Shown here one piece after another: positions 27,322 to 37,537 of a stretch of 64,000 nucleotides of DNA. The stretch is from Serpentinicella alkaliphila (GTDB taxonomy: Bacteria > Bacillota > Clostridia > Peptostreptococcales > Natronincolaceae), in NCBI RefSeq assembly GCF_018141405.1, contig NZ_CP058648.1:2247001-2311000 (forward strand), written 5' to 3'. Position 1 is the first letter of the stretch. The number at the start of each line of letters is the position of its first letter. The notes below the pieces were generated by a model. The model was not told the origin of the DNA. It saw only the letters and a list, made by a program, of their open reading frames with translations, and did no database searches. The position numbers were made by a program, and so were the translations under genes.

Positions 27322-28470
27322 GTGAAAAAGAGAATTAGCATTCTAGGATCTACAGGTTCCATTGGAACTCAGACTCTAGATGTAATTAGAGAACATCGAG
27401 ATAGATTTGAGGTTGTAGCATTAGGGGCAATGCAAAATATTGATGAGCTTGAAAAACAGATAGATGAGTTTAAACCTAAATTTGTTGCGGTATATGATAA
27501 GAATAAGGCTGATATTTTAAAAAATAGAATTAGTTCTAAGACAAAAATTATTTCTTCTATTGAAGGTCTTATAGAAATAGCATCCTTAAACGATATAGAT
27601 TTAGTTCTAAATTCTGTTGTCGGAAGCATAGGCTTATTACCAACACTACATGCTATAAAAGCTAGAAAAAATATTGCATTAGCAAATAAAGAAACCTTAG
27701 TAGTTGGTGGGGAATTAATTACAAAGGAACTAGAAAGATATAATGTGAATATTATACCAGTAGATAGTGAACATTCTGCCATTTTTCAATGTTTACAAGG
27801 AGAAAAAAGAGAAGCTATATCTAAATTGATACTAACTGCATCAGGAGGCCCTTTTAATAATTGGGAATTAGAAAATCTTAAAGATGTTACATATAAAGAA
27901 GCATTGAAACATCCTAATTGGTCTATGGGTAAAAAGATATCTATAGATTCAGCAACCTTAATGAATAAAGGGTTAGAGGTAATAGAAGCAAAATGGTTAT
28001 TTGATATAGATGTGGATAAAATAGAGGTTGTAATACATCCACAAAGCATAATACATTCAATGGTCGAATTTAAAGATACTTCGGTCATTGCTCAACTTGG
28101 TTTGCCAGACATGAGACTACCAATTCAATATGCTTTAACATATCCAAAACGTTTAGAAATGAAATCACCAGGATTGAATTTTATGAAATATAACTCACTA
28201 ACATTTAATGAACCTGATTATAATAAATTTCCTTGTTTAAGATTAGCATATGATGCAATGAAAATAGGTGGCACAATGCCGTGTGTGTTAAATGCAGCAA
28301 ACGAAGTTTTAGTAAATCTTTTTTTAGAGCAGAAGATTAAGTTTTTTGATATTCCGTATTACATAGAGAAAATTATGGATATTCACGAGCCATCAAATTA
28401 TAATTCCTATGAGGAACTTTTAGAAGTAGATATATGGGCAAGAGAATGGATTACAAAAAATATTAGGTAG
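27322..28470 (+). CDS. dxr: 1-deoxy-D-xylulose 5-phosphate reductoisomerase
   Basis: Dxr converts DXP to methylerythritol phosphate with NADPH, the committed step of the MEP isoprenoid pathway. The 382-aa product has the NADPH-binding Gly-Ser-Thr-Gly-Ser-Ile-Gly-Thr-Gln motif at the N-terminus, Asn-Lys-Glu-Thr-Leu, the Ser-Glu-His metal region and the [10 protein letters not shown] loop. GTG start with GGGGTGAC upstream. It is grouped with ispG, a later step of the same pathway. Confidence 0.97.
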   Translation: MKKRISILGSTGSIGTQTLDVIREHRDRFEVVALGAMQNIDELEKQIDEFKPKFVAVYDKNKADILKNRISSKTKIISSIEGLIEIASLNDIDLVLNSVVGSIGLLPTLHAIKARKNIALANKETLVVGGELITKELERYNVNIIPVDSEHSAIFQCLQGEKREAISKLILTASGGPFNNWELENLKDVTYKEALKHPNWSMGKKISIDSATLMNKGLEVIEAKWLFDIDVDKIEVVIHPQSIIHSMVEFKDTSVIAQLGLPDMRLPIQYALTYPKRLEMKSPGLNFMKYNSLTFNEPDYNKFPCLRLAYDAMKIGGTMPCVLNAANEVLVNLFLEQKIKFFDIPYYIEKIMDIHEPSNYNSYEELLEVDIWAREWITKNIR

Positions 28471-28478
28471 GTGAGAAT

Positions 28479-29489
28479 ATGTATACTGCAGTAGTTGCTA
28501 TTATAGTCTTTAGTGCTTTAGTTTTTTTCCATGAGCTAGGACATTTTTCAATAGCTAAATTAGTTGGTATTAAGGTACATGAGTTCGCAATTGGTATGGG
28601 ACCAAAGCTATTAGGGTTTAGAAAAGGTGAAACTGATTACTCTGTCCGTGCATTGCCAATTGGGGGTTATGTACGTATGGAAGGTGAAGATGAAAAATCT
28701 AATGATGCCAGAAGTTTTAGCAATAAGTCTATTAAGGAAAGAATTGCTGTAATTTTAGCTGGACCATTAATGAATATTATTTTAGGATTAATACTCTTTA
28801 CAATAATCTTCTATAATGTTGCAGGTGTTCCTACTACAAGAATTGAACAAATTATAGCTAATACTCCAGCAGAGGAAATCGGTATGGAGGCTGGTGACAG
28901 AATTGTATCAATTAATGGAAGAACAATTGAAAGCTGGGACCAGATTGTTGAGCAAATAAGCACTTCAAATGGAGAAAGTCTCAATTTAGAAATTGAAAGA
29001 AATAATATTATAGTTCAAAAAACAATCGATCCTGAAGTTGATAGTGAAACAGGTCAGTTCAGGATAGGTATTGTACCTTCTGTGCAAAAATCTTTTTCTT
29101 TAGCTATTAAAAATAGTTTTAGTCAAACACGTATGATAGTATTTGGAATATTTGATTTCTTTCGAGGGTTAATTTCTTCTAGGCAGGAAGTATTAGAGGA
29201 CGTTGTAGGTCCTGTAGGTATAATTAATTTAGTAGGGCAAGCTAGCAGAGCTGGAATGATTTATGTTATGCACTTAGCTGCATTAATTAGTATAAATCTA
29301 GCAGTAATGAACCTACTTCCAATACCAGCCTTAGACGGTAGTAGAATTCTATTTTTAATAATAGAAGCATTGAGGGGTAAGCCAATTGATCCAGATAAAG
29401 AAGGATTCGTTCATATAGTTGGATTTGCATTGTTAATGCTATTAATGATTATGATTACGTATAAAGATATAACTTCAATATTCTTTTAA
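28479..29489 (+). CDS. rseP: RIP zinc metalloprotease RseP (site-2 protease)
   Basis: This intramembrane metalloprotease cuts membrane-bound anti-sigma factors and leftover signal peptides. The 336-aa product has His18-Glu19-x2-His22 in the first membrane segment and a PDZ domain (about 115-190). The second zinc-site motif, Asn-Leu-Leu-Pro-Ile-Pro-Ala-Leu-Asp-Gly-Ser, is in a later segment. It lies in the usual dxr-rseP-ispG cluster. Confidence 0.96.
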   Translation: MYTAVVAIIVFSALVFFHELGHFSIAKLVGIKVHEFAIGMGPKLLGFRKGETDYSVRALPIGGYVRMEGEDEKSNDARSFSNKSIKERIAVILAGPLMNIILGLILFTIIFYNVAGVPTTRIEQIIANTPAEEIGMEAGDRIVSINGRTIESWDQIVEQISTSNGESLNLEIERNNIIVQKTIDPEVDSETGQFRIGIVPSVQKSFSLAIKNSFSQTRMIVFGIFDFFRGLISSRQEVLEDVVGPVGIINLVGQASRAGMIYVMHLAALISINLAVMNLLPIPALDGSRILFLIIEALRGKPIDPDKEGFVHIVGFALLMLLMIMITYKDITSIFF

Positions 29490-29502
29490 ATAGGGTGATA
29501 GT

Positions 29503-30549
29503 ATGAGAAAAAAGACAAAGATTATTAGATGTGGAGATATTTTAATTGGAGGAGATAGCCCAATCTCTGTCCAATCTATGACAACTACAGATCCTAGGAA
29601 TATACTAGGAACTATCGAACAAATCAAAACTTTAGAGGAAGTTAATTGTGATATTGTAAGATTAGCAATACCGAATATGGACTCGGCTAAAGCCTTGGGA
29701 GAAATAAAAAAATCAGTAAAAATGCCAATAGTGGCAGATATACATTTCGATTACAGATTAGCTTTAGAATCAATAGATCAGGGTGTAGATGCTCTAAGAT
29801 TGAATCCCGGTAATATAGGGGAATATGATAGAATTAAAAAAGTTGTAAAGAAGGCAAAGGAAAGAAATATTCCTATTAGAATAGGTGTAAATGGAGGATC
29901 CTTAGAAAAGGATCTTCTTGCTAAGTATGGACATCCTACGGCAGATGCCTTGGTTGAAAGTGCTTTAAGGCATGTAAAAATCTTGGAAGACTTAGACTTT
30001 GATGATATTGTAATATCCTTAAAGGCTAGTGATATTAAGTTGACTGTGGATGCATATTCATTAATTAGTGAAAAAGTAAACTACCCACTTCATCTAGGTA
30101 TCACTGAGGCTGGCACTGTCTTTGGTGGTACTATTAAATCTTCAATTGGTATTGGTGCCCTTTTACTCATGGGAATAGGAGATACAATAAGGGTTTCATT
30201 AACTGGAAGTCCAGTAGAAGAAGTTAAGGTAGGAAGAGAAATTTTAAAGTCATTAGGTATTATAAATGATGAAATCAATATAGTTTCCTGTCCAACCTGT
30301 GGACGATGTCAAATTGATTTAATAAATATTGCAAATAATGTACAAGATAAAATAAAGCACATTAAAAAGCCTATAAAGGTAGCAATTATGGGATGCGCTG
30401 TAAATGGCCCTGGAGAAGCAAGAGATGCTGATATAGGTATTGCTGGTGGAGATAAAACAGCTCTACTTTTTAAAAAAGGTGAAATTATAAAAAAGGTTTC
30501 AGAAGAAGATATTTGCAGAGTCTTATTAGAGGAAATTGACAAAATCTAG
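29503..30549 (+). CDS. ispG: 4-hydroxy-3-methylbut-2-enyl diphosphate synthase
   Basis: IspG is a 4Fe-4S enzyme that forms HMBPP from the cyclic diphosphate in the MEP pathway. The 348-aa product has a TIM-barrel N-part and a C-terminal cluster domain with Cys-Pro-Thr-Cys-Gly-Arg, a third Cys in Met-Gly-Cys-Ala-Val-Asn-Gly-Pro-Gly, and a Glu just after it. This is the short bacterial form without the middle insertion domain. Confidence 0.97.
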   Translation: MRKKTKIIRCGDILIGGDSPISVQSMTTTDPRNILGTIEQIKTLEEVNCDIVRLAIPNMDSAKALGEIKKSVKMPIVADIHFDYRLALESIDQGVDALRLNPGNIGEYDRIKKVVKKAKERNIPIRIGVNGGSLEKDLLAKYGHPTADALVESALRHVKILEDLDFDDIVISLKASDIKLTVDAYSLISEKVNYPLHLGITEAGTVFGGTIKSSIGIGALLLMGIGDTIRVSLTGSPVEEVKVGREILKSLGIINDEINIVSCPTCGRCQIDLINIANNVQDKIKHIKKPIKVAIMGCAVNGPGEARDADIGIAGGDKTALLFKKGEIIKKVSEEDICRVLLEEIDKI

Positions 30550-30561
30550 AGGAGGCTACAT

Positions 30562-31188
30562 ATGAAAGTATCTGCTATAATACCTGCATATAATGAGGAA
30601 GAGCGGATAGGAAAGGTCATACAGACTGCTACTAGCTGTAAACTTATTTCAAATATTATTGTTGTAGACGATGGATCTGAGGATAAAACCTTTGAAGAGG
30701 CAAGTACATACAATGTAAAAGTAATAAGACTTCCTGAAAACCAAGGTAAAGCCCAGGCTTTAAAAACCGCATTACTATATTGTGATTGCGATATAGTAAT
30801 CTTCTTAGATGCGGATTTAATAGGATTGAGAACTAGTCATATTGAGTCTTTAATTTATCCATTACTTTTTAATAATATTGAAATGACCATTGGAATATTT
30901 AATTCTGGCAGATTTTTTACAAGCTGGGCCCAAAAAATAACACCAAGTCTATCTGGTCAAAGGGCTTTTAAAGGACACCTAATTAAGGATATAATAGATT
31001 TAGATATGGAAGGATACAATGCGGAGATAGCCATAACCAGAATGATTAAGGAAAAGAGTATTAAAGCAGAGCACATTCTATTAGATGGGATTAGCCATGC
31101 AATAAAGGAAGAAAAATACGGACTTAGCAAGGGTATGTACTGTCGAATGAGGATGTATAAGGAAATTATAAAATATATGATGCAATAG
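30562..31188 (+). CDS. GT2-family glycosyltransferase
   Basis: The 208-aa product is a soluble GT-A fold enzyme: Ile-Ile-Pro-Ala-Tyr-Asn-Glu-Glu at the start, Val-Val-Asp-Asp-Gly-Ser at about residue 34, and the DxD-like metal motif Leu-Asp-Ala-Asp-Leu at about residue 84. It has no membrane segment. The donor and acceptor cannot be told from sequence. A gene of this type often lies between ispG and polC in Clostridia. It follows ispG by 12 bases. Confidence 0.82.
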   Translation: MKVSAIIPAYNEEERIGKVIQTATSCKLISNIIVVDDGSEDKTFEEASTYNVKVIRLPENQGKAQALKTALLYCDCDIVIFLDADLIGLRTSHIESLIYPLLFNNIEMTIGIFNSGRFFTSWAQKITPSLSGQRAFKGHLIKDIIDLDMEGYNAEIAITRMIKEKSIKAEHILLDGISHAIKEEKYGLSKGMYCRMRMYKEIIKYMMQ

Positions 31189-31212
31189 ATATAAGGAAAG
31201 GGGGGCCTTCCT

Positions 31213-34200
31213 GTGCAATCTACAAGCTCTATTTGCTTTAGTTCATTTATAGAGCAATTTGGTTTGAACTATGATTTACCACTAAACAAATGTAAAATAA
31301 ATCAAGTAAAATTTCATAAAAAAGATAAAAAGATCCAAATTCACTTAGTTTCAGAGCAAGTTCTTTCTGAAAAAACTTTAAGCTTAATTCGAAAACAGCT
31401 TAAGGAGACCTTGGGTCTTAATTTTGTTGAATTAGATATTAAATATTCAATAGCTTTTTCTAATTTAGAGGAACTTATTAAATCTAATTGGGATAGCGTA
31501 GAATACATTTTTAATAAGTTATTACCTTTTACAAAGTCCGCAATAAATCAAATAGAATGGAAAGCAAAGGATAATGACTTTAATATAATTTTTAAAGAAC
31601 AACTTATTTATGAAAAGGCCAAAGAAAGAAATATTAATGAAAGAATCGAATCCTTCTTTACCTCACGATTTAATTACAAACTTAACTGTTTGTTAGATTT
31701 AGAAATCATAGATAATGCACATCTAAGCTATGAAGAAGAGAAAAATATTGAAGAGATAAAATATTTAGAGCAAGTTAAAAAGGAAATTAAAGAGCTTGAG
31801 GTGACCCCAAAGAAGAACACTCAAAAGTCTAGTAGTAATGGCAAGAGTAACGCAATCTTAGGGAAAGACTTCAATGGTGAACCTATAAACATAGAGAATA
31901 TTTATAATGACTCCGGAACAGTAATAATTGAAGGAGAAGTTTTTGATATAGAGACTAAATTACTTAACAGTGGGAAAATGCTATATACTTTATCTGTTAC
32001 AGATTATACAAATTCAATTGTTGCTAAGATATTTCAACCAAACAATAAAGACATTAGTCTTGATGAAGCGTTTTTTAAGGGCCAACAGCTAAGAATTAGA
32101 GGTAATGTTGTATTTGACAAATTTATTAAAGAAAATATTTTAATGGCCTCGGACATAGTTAATATTCCTAGAATAGTGCGTTTAGATGAGGCAGAGGAAA
32201 AAAGAGTAGAGCTTCATCTACACACCCAAATGTCCGCTATGGATGGAATATCCATGACAACAGAGCTAATAAAGCAGGCAGCTCAGTGGGGACATAAGGC
32301 TATTGCAATTACAGACCATGGTGTTGTACAGGCCTTCCCTGAGGCAATGGAAGCAGCGGATAAATATAAAATAAAAGTAATTTATGGGATAGAAGGTTAT
32401 ATTGTTGATGATACCTCTAAAGCTACTCATGTAAGTAAGGACTATTACTTAGATGATGAATTTGTAGTATTTGATATAGAGACTACTGGGCTATCCAATA
32501 AACATAATAAAATCACTGAAATAGGTGCAGTTAAGGTAAGAGCTGGAGCAGTAGTTGATACATACTCTACTTTTGTAAATCCTGAAACTTTAATACCCGA
32601 ACAAATTACTAAAATTACAGGTATTACTAATGAAATGGTTAAAGATGCACCAACAATAAATGAGGCTTTGCCAGGGTTTCTAGATTTTATTAAAGATAGT
32701 TGTGTAGTTGCACATAATGCAGAATTTGATGTAGGCTTTATTAGGGAGAGCTGTAATAAAGGTGGATTTAAATTTGATAATCCTATACTAGACACCCTTA
32801 AATTATCTAGGGTTTTACTAAGTCATTTAAAGAAGCATAAGTTAGATGTAGTAGCAAAGGAATTAGGAATTAATTTAGAGAATCACCATAGAGCCGTTAA
32901 TGATGCGAAGGCAACGGCAGAAATATTTATTAAGTTTATAGACATGATGAAGGAAAAAGGTATTAATGACTTAAATGATGTAAACAGTTTATTTGATAAA
33001 AATATTGACTATACTAAACTTAGGTCAAATCATATAATTCTATTAGCTAAAAATGAAATTGGATTAAGGAACCTATATAAGCTAGTTTCAGAATCGCATA
33101 TAACCTATTTTTATAAAAAGCCTAGAATACCTAAGAGCTTGCTTAACAAACATAGAGAAGGATTAATTGTAGGTTCTGCCTGTGAGTCTGGAGAAGTTTT
33201 TCAAGCCTTTTTAACTACTAAATCTGAGGAGGATATAGAAAGACTTGTAAAATACTACGATTATTTAGAGATACAACCTTTATCTAATAATGAGTTTTTA
33301 GTTAGTAAAAATGTAGTTAGTAGTATAGAAGATATTAAAAAAATTAATGAAGAAATATTAAAACTTGGATATAAGTTCTCAAAGCCAGTTGTGGCAACAG
33401 GGGATGTACACTTTTTAAACCCACGGGATGGGGCTTTCAGAAAAATACTAATGGCTGGGCAAGGTTTTGATGATGTAGATGATCAGCCACCCCTATACTT
33501 CAAAACTACAGATGAAATGCTAAGGGAATTTAGTTATTTAGGTAAAGATAAGGCATATGAGGTTGTAATAAAAAATCCAAATTTAATAAGTGAGCAAATA
33601 GAAGGTCTGCTACCAATACCTGATGGTACATTCCCACCAATTATTGAAGGTTCAGATGAGGAACTTAGAAGGCTATGCTATAATAAGGCTCACAATATTT
33701 ATGGTGAAACCTTACCAGAGATAGTAAAGGCTAGACTTGATAGGGAGCTAAACTCAATAATATCCAATGGTTATGCAGTTATGTATATAATTGCTCAAAA
33801 ACTTGTTACGAAATCAATGGAAGATGGGTATTTAGTTGGCTCTAGGGGTTCTGTTGGTTCTTCCTTTGCAGCTACAATGAGTGATATTACAGAGGTAAAT
33901 CCATTACCACCCCATTATATTTGTTCAGAGTGTAAGTATTCACAATTTTTTACAGATGGATCCTACGGTTCAGGGGCAGACCTACCAGATGCAAAATGCC
34001 CTAGCTGTAATAATGAGCTCACAAAAGAGGGGCACGATATACCTTTCGAAGTGTTTTTAGGCTTTGAGGGGGATAAGGAACCTGATATAGACTTAAATTT
34101 TGCCGGAGAATATCAAAGTGAAGCCCATAGGTATACGGAGGAGTTATTCGGAAAAGGTAAAGTATATAGAGCAGGTACTATAGGTACAATTGCAGACAAA

Positions 34201-35502
34201 ACTGCCTATGGATTCGTTAAGAAATATCTTGACGAAAACAATAAATATCTAACTAATGCAGAGATAAATAGATTATCTAAAGGATGTACCGGTGTTAAAA
34301 GAACCTCAGGACAACATCCAGGTGGGGTAATGATTGTACCTGCAAATAAGGATATTCATGAATTCTGTCCTATTCAATATCCTGCTAATGATAGTAAGTC
34401 TGGAGTTATAACTACTCATTTTGATTATCATGCAATTAGTGGAAGGCTACTTAAGCTTGATATACTAGGACACGACGTTCCTACTATAATAAGGATGATT
34501 GAGGACATAACAAAAACAGATGCAACCAAAGTACCTTTAGATGATAAGGAAACTATGAGTCTATTTACGGGCATAGATGCCTTAGGATTAACTAGGGAAG
34601 AATTCGATTATGAAACAGGAACCTTGGGAATACCCGAATTTGGTACTAAGTTTGTTAGACAGATGCTAATGGATACTAAACCAACTACCTTTGCAGAACT
34701 TGTACGTATTAGTGGATTGTCCCATGGGACAGATGTTTGGCTAAATAATGCTCAGGATTTAGTTAGGGGAGATGTGGCTCAATTAAAAGATGTTATCTCT
34801 ACTAGGGATGACATAATGAATTATCTAATACTTATGGGATTACCCGCTAAGCATTCCTTTAAAATAATGGAGAATGTAAGAAAGGGTAAGGGCCTTAAGG
34901 AAGAGGACGAGAATTTAATGAGGGAGCATAATGTACCTCAGTGGTACATTGATTCCTGTAATAAGATTAAATATATGTTCCCTAAAGCCCATGCAGTTGC
35001 ATATGTTATGATGTCCTTTAGAATAGCTTACTATAAGGTTCACTATCCTGAGGCATTTTACGCAACCTACTTTACTACAAAGGCTGAGGACTTCGATGTA
35101 GAGCTAATAATTAAAGGTAAGGATGCAGTAAAAAATGCAATAGTAGAAGTGGAAAAAAAGGGAATGGAAGCAACAACAAAGGAAAAAAACTTACAAACTA
35201 TTCTAGAGGTAGTTTTGGAAATGTATTGCAGGGGGATAGGACTACTACCACTAGACTTATATAAGTCTGACTCTGATAAGTTTTTAATTCAGGATGGTAA
35301 ATTACTACCGCCGCTAAAATCCTTACAGGGCGTTGGTCAAAACGCAGCCAAAAATATTGTAAAGGCTAGGGAAGAAGGAAACTTTTTATCCGTTGAGAAT
35401 TTTAGACAAAGGACAAAAACGTCTAAAACAGTAATCGAAAAGCTAATAAACCACGGATGTTTACAAGATTTGCCAGAAACTAACCAACTATCATTCTTTT
35501 AA
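31213..35502 (+). CDS. polC: DNA polymerase III alpha subunit, PolC type
   Basis: PolC is the main replicase of low-GC Gram-positives. The 1,429-aa product has an N-terminal domain, an OB fold (about 235-325), and a PHP domain starting near Glu-Leu-His-Leu-His-Thr at about 333. A built-in 3'-5' exonuclease is inserted in the PHP domain (Asp-Ile-Glu-Thr-Thr-Gly at about 421). A zinc-binding Cys cluster (Cys-Ser-Glu-Cys and Cys-Pro-Ser-Cys) is followed by the catalytic Pro-Asp-Ile-Asp-Leu-Asn-Phe at about 957. GTG start after AGGGGGG. Length is normal. Confidence 0.97.
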   Translation: MQSTSSICFSSFIEQFGLNYDLPLNKCKINQVKFHKKDKKIQIHLVSEQVLSEKTLSLIRKQLKETLGLNFVELDIKYSIAFSNLEELIKSNWDSVEYIFNKLLPFTKSAINQIEWKAKDNDFNIIFKEQLIYEKAKERNINERIESFFTSRFNYKLNCLLDLEIIDNAHLSYEEEKNIEEIKYLEQVKKEIKELEVTPKKNTQKSSSNGKSNAILGKDFNGEPINIENIYNDSGTVIIEGEVFDIETKLLNSGKMLYTLSVTDYTNSIVAKIFQPNNKDISLDEAFFKGQQLRIRGNVVFDKFIKENILMASDIVNIPRIVRLDEAEEKRVELHLHTQMSAMDGISMTTELIKQAAQWGHKAIAITDHGVVQAFPEAMEAADKYKIKVIYGIEGYIVDDTSKATHVSKDYYLDDEFVVFDIETTGLSNKHNKITEIGAVKVRAGAVVDTYSTFVNPETLIPEQITKITGITNEMVKDAPTINEALPGFLDFIKDSCVVAHNAEFDVGFIRESCNKGGFKFDNPILDTLKLSRVLLSHLKKHKLDVVAKELGINLENHHRAVNDAKATAEIFIKFIDMMKEKGINDLNDVNSLFDKNIDYTKLRSNHIILLAKNEIGLRNLYKLVSESHITYFYKKPRIPKSLLNKHREGLIVGSACESGEVFQAFLTTKSEEDIERLVKYYDYLEIQPLSNNEFLVSKNVVSSIEDIKKINEEILKLGYKFSKPVVATGDVHFLNPRDGAFRKILMAGQGFDDVDDQPPLYFKTTDEMLREFSYLGKDKAYEVVIKNPNLISEQIEGLLPIPDGTFPPIIEGSDEELRRLCYNKAHNIYGETLPEIVKARLDRELNSIISNGYAVMYIIAQKLVTKSMEDGYLVGSRGSVGSSFAATMSDITEVNPLPPHYICSECKYSQFFTDGSYGSGADLPDAKCPSCNNELTKEGHDIPFEVFLGFEGDKEPDIDLNFAGEYQSEAHRYTEELFGKGKVYRAGTIGTIADKTAYGFVKKYLDENNKYLTNAEINRLSKGCTGVKRTSGQHPGGVMIVPANKDIHEFCPIQYPANDSKSGVITTHFDYHAISGRLLKLDILGHDVPTIIRMIEDITKTDATKVPLDDKETMSLFTGIDALGLTREEFDYETGTLGIPEFGTKFVRQMLMDTKPTTFAELVRISGLSHGTDVWLNNAQDLVRGDVAQLKDVISTRDDIMNYLILMGLPAKHSFKIMENVRKGKGLKEEDENLMREHNVPQWYIDSCNKIKYMFPKAHAVAYVMMSFRIAYYKVHYPEAFYATYFTTKAEDFDVELIIKGKDAVKNAIVEVEKKGMEATTKEKNLQTILEVVLEMYCRGIGLLPLDLYKSDSDKFLIQDGKLLPPLKSLQGVGQNAAKNIVKAREEGNFLSVENFRQRTKTSKTVIEKLINHGCLQDLPETNQLSFF

Positions 35503-35503
35503 C

Positions 35504-35532
35504 TTGCAGGAATAATTTGTTTATGTTATACT
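35504..35532 (+). promoter_or_regulatory. Sigma-A promoter upstream of rimP-nusA
   Basis: TTGCAG at 35504-35509 and TATACT at 35527-35532 are separated by exactly 17 bases, in the 224-base polC-rimP gap. It would start transcripts near 35,539, ahead of the nusA-infB operon. A strong hairpin lies only about 25 bases further on. Confidence 0.6.
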
Positions 35533-35562
35533 AGGTTTAACAAGATATATTTAAGTGTTTAT

Positions 35563-35590
35563 AGAGTGGGGAAATTGGCCCACTCTTTAC
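35563..35590 (+). terminator. Hairpin between polC and rimP
   Basis: AGAGTGGG at 35563-35570 pairs perfectly with CCCACTCT at 35579-35586 around an 8-base loop, followed by a short T-rich tail. It can end the polC transcript. Because a promoter-like pair lies just upstream, it could also attenuate rimP-nusA. The remaining 140 bases before rimP are A-rich with no other visible feature. Confidence 0.6.
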
Positions 35591-35726
35591 TTGTTATATA
35601 TGGGCAAATTTGAGGTACTGTATATTAAAGAATAAATTAATAATAAATTACAAAATATACAATATATAATCAAATAAAAAATAAAAATAAAAATTAAACA
35701 CTACAACTTAATATAGGAGGTATAAA

Positions 35727-36191
35727 ATGGGAAAAAATAGAGTGGAAAGTATAGTTGAGGAACTAGTGATACCAATAGTCGAAAAGGAGAATTTCGATTT
35801 GGTAGACGTTGAATTTAAGAAAGAAGGTCCTCATAAGTATTTACGTGTTTACATAGACAAACCAGAGGGAATAAGTCTAGATGACTGTCAAAAGGTAAGT
35901 GAACAATTAAGTGAAAAGTTAGATGAGACAGATCCAATTGAAGAAAACTATTTTCTAGAGGTTTCATCCCCAGGTTTAGATAGACCGTTGAAAAGATCGG
36001 AAGATTATGTAAAGTTTGCAGGCAGAGAAGTAGAAATTAAGCTTTACGAGCCTATGGATAATAAAAAGTTGATTGAGGGAGAACTAATAGAACTTAAAGA
36101 CTCAGTAGTAAAAGTACGATTAGAGAATGAAAGTATATTAGAAATTCCATTAGAAAAAATTGCGCTAACTAGACTAGCAATTAAATTTTAG
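35727..36191 (+). CDS. rimP: Ribosome maturation factor RimP
   Basis: RimP helps assemble the 30S subunit. The 154-aa product has the conserved Val-Asp-Val-Glu-Phe near residue 27, Leu-Arg-Val-Tyr-Ile-Asp-Lys-Pro-Glu-Gly and Glu-Val-Ser-Ser-Pro-Gly-Leu-Asp-Arg-Pro-Leu. It is first in the nusA-infB operon, its usual place. TAGGAGG precedes the ATG. Confidence 0.96.
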   Translation: MGKNRVESIVEELVIPIVEKENFDLVDVEFKKEGPHKYLRVYIDKPEGISLDDCQKVSEQLSEKLDETDPIEENYFLEVSSPGLDRPLKRSEDYVKFAGREVEIKLYEPMDNKKLIEGELIELKDSVVKVRLENESILEIPLEKIALTRLAIKF

Positions 36192-36205
36192 GGGGTTTTA
36201 AGGGA

Positions 36206-37249
36206 ATGAATTCCGATTTTATTGAAGCGTTAGAACAGATACAAAAGGATAAGGGAGTATCTAAGGATATATTAATAGATGCTTTAGAGGCGGCTTTAAT
36301 ATCGAGCTATAAAAGAAATTTCGGCACAGCACAAAATGTAAGGGTCTCTATTAATAGAGATACTGGTGAAGTCCATGTATACTCCCAGAAAAGAGTTGTG
36401 GAGGAAGTAGAAAACGACCTGTTGGAAATAAGTTTAGCTGATGCAAAGAAAATAAATGCTAAATATGAATTAGAGGATGTAGTAGAAAATGAAGTTACGC
36501 CAAGAAACTTTGGCCGTATTGCTGCTCAAACTGCTAAACAAGTAGTTGTTCAAAGAATTAGAGAGGCTGAAAGAGATGTAGTATTTGGTGAATTTATTAA
36601 TAGAGAATCAGATATTATTACTGGAAGCGTTGCTAGAGTAGCAAAGGGAAGTGTATATATAAGCCTAGGGAAAACAGAGGCAGTACTACCTCCAGGAGAG
36701 CAAATTCCAAATGAACAGTATAATCATGGAGATAGAATAAAATGTTATATTGTTGAAGTAAAGAAAACTACAAAAGGACCTCAAATTCAGTTATCCAGAA
36801 CTCATCCAGGATTAATTAAAAGATTATTTGAACTTGAAGTTCCAGAAATACATGACGGTGTTGTAGAAATTAAAAGTATTTCAAGGGAAGCAGGATCTAG
36901 AACCAAAATTGCTGTAAAATCAAATGATGCTAATGTTGATCCTGTAGGTGCTTGTGTAGGGCCGAAAGGCGCTAGGGTTGCAACAATAGTTGAAGAACTT
37001 AAAGGTGAAAAAATTGATATTATTAAATATAGTGATGACCCGGAAGTTTTTATAACTAGTTCATTAAGTCCTGCAAAAGTTGTTTCAACAACTGTTAATG
37101 AGGAAGAAAAAACTGCTAAAGTAATAGTACCCGATTATCAGTTATCATTAGCAATTGGGAAAGAAGGACAAAATGCGAGACTTGCTGCTAAATTAACTGG
37201 TTGGAAAATTGACATTAAGTCTGAAAGTCAGGTTTCAAGTAAGAGTTAA
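36206..37249 (+). CDS. nusA: Transcription termination/antitermination factor NusA
   Basis: NusA binds RNA polymerase and modulates pausing and termination. The 347-aa product has the N-terminal polymerase-binding domain (about 1-125), an S1 domain (about 135-200) and two KH domains. The KH loops are Gly-Pro-Lys-Gly-Ala-Arg and Gly-Lys-Glu-Gly-Gln-Asn-Ala-Arg. It lacks the acidic C-terminal repeats of enteric NusA, as is normal in Gram-positives. Confidence 0.96.
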   Translation: MNSDFIEALEQIQKDKGVSKDILIDALEAALISSYKRNFGTAQNVRVSINRDTGEVHVYSQKRVVEEVENDLLEISLADAKKINAKYELEDVVENEVTPRNFGRIAAQTAKQVVVQRIREAERDVVFGEFINRESDIITGSVARVAKGSVYISLGKTEAVLPPGEQIPNEQYNHGDRIKCYIVEVKKTTKGPQIQLSRTHPGLIKRLFELEVPEIHDGVVEIKSISREAGSRTKIAVKSNDANVDPVGACVGPKGARVATIVEELKGEKIDIIKYSDDPEVFITSSLSPAKVVSTTVNEEEKTAKVIVPDYQLSLAIGKEGQNARLAAKLTGWKIDIKSESQVSSKS

Positions 37250-37264
37250 TAATGGGGTGAGTAT

Positions 37265-37537
37265 ATGATAAAAACAAAAAAAATACCGCTGAGAAAATGT
37301 CTTGGCTGTAACGAAATGTTTCCAAAGAAACAGTTAATTAGGGTTGTTAAAAACAATCTTGGCGATATTGATATAGATTTTAAAGGTAAAGCTCACGGTC
37401 GTGGCGCTTATATATGTAATGAAAAAAGCTGTTTTGAAAAGGCATATAAATCAAAGGCCTTTAATCGTGCTTTTCAATGTGAAGTTCCTAAGGATGTTTA
37501 CGAAAGGCTATCAAAGGAGTTCGAGAATATTGAATAG
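37265..37537 (+). CDS. rnpM: RNase P modulator RnpM (YlxR)
   Basis: The 90-aa product is a YlxR/DUF448 protein with the N-terminal Arg-Lys-Cys-Leu-Gly-Cys motif, Arg-Val-Val-Lys and Gly-Arg-Gly-Ala-Tyr-Ile-Cys. In B. subtilis YlxR was shown to bind RNase P RNA and was renamed RnpM. Its place between nusA and the L7Ae-like gene is the conserved one. It overlaps the next gene by 8 bases. Confidence 0.93.
   Translation: MIKTKKIPLRKCLGCNEMFPKKQLIRVVKNNLGDIDIDFKGKAHGRGAYICNEKSCFEKAYKSKAFNRAFQCEVPKDVYERLSKEFENIE

Noticed and set aside
37401-37529. Longer N-terminus for the YlxQ protein
   Set aside because: The extension lies inside rnpM in another frame, has no ribosome site, and does not fit the family; TTG 37530 does.
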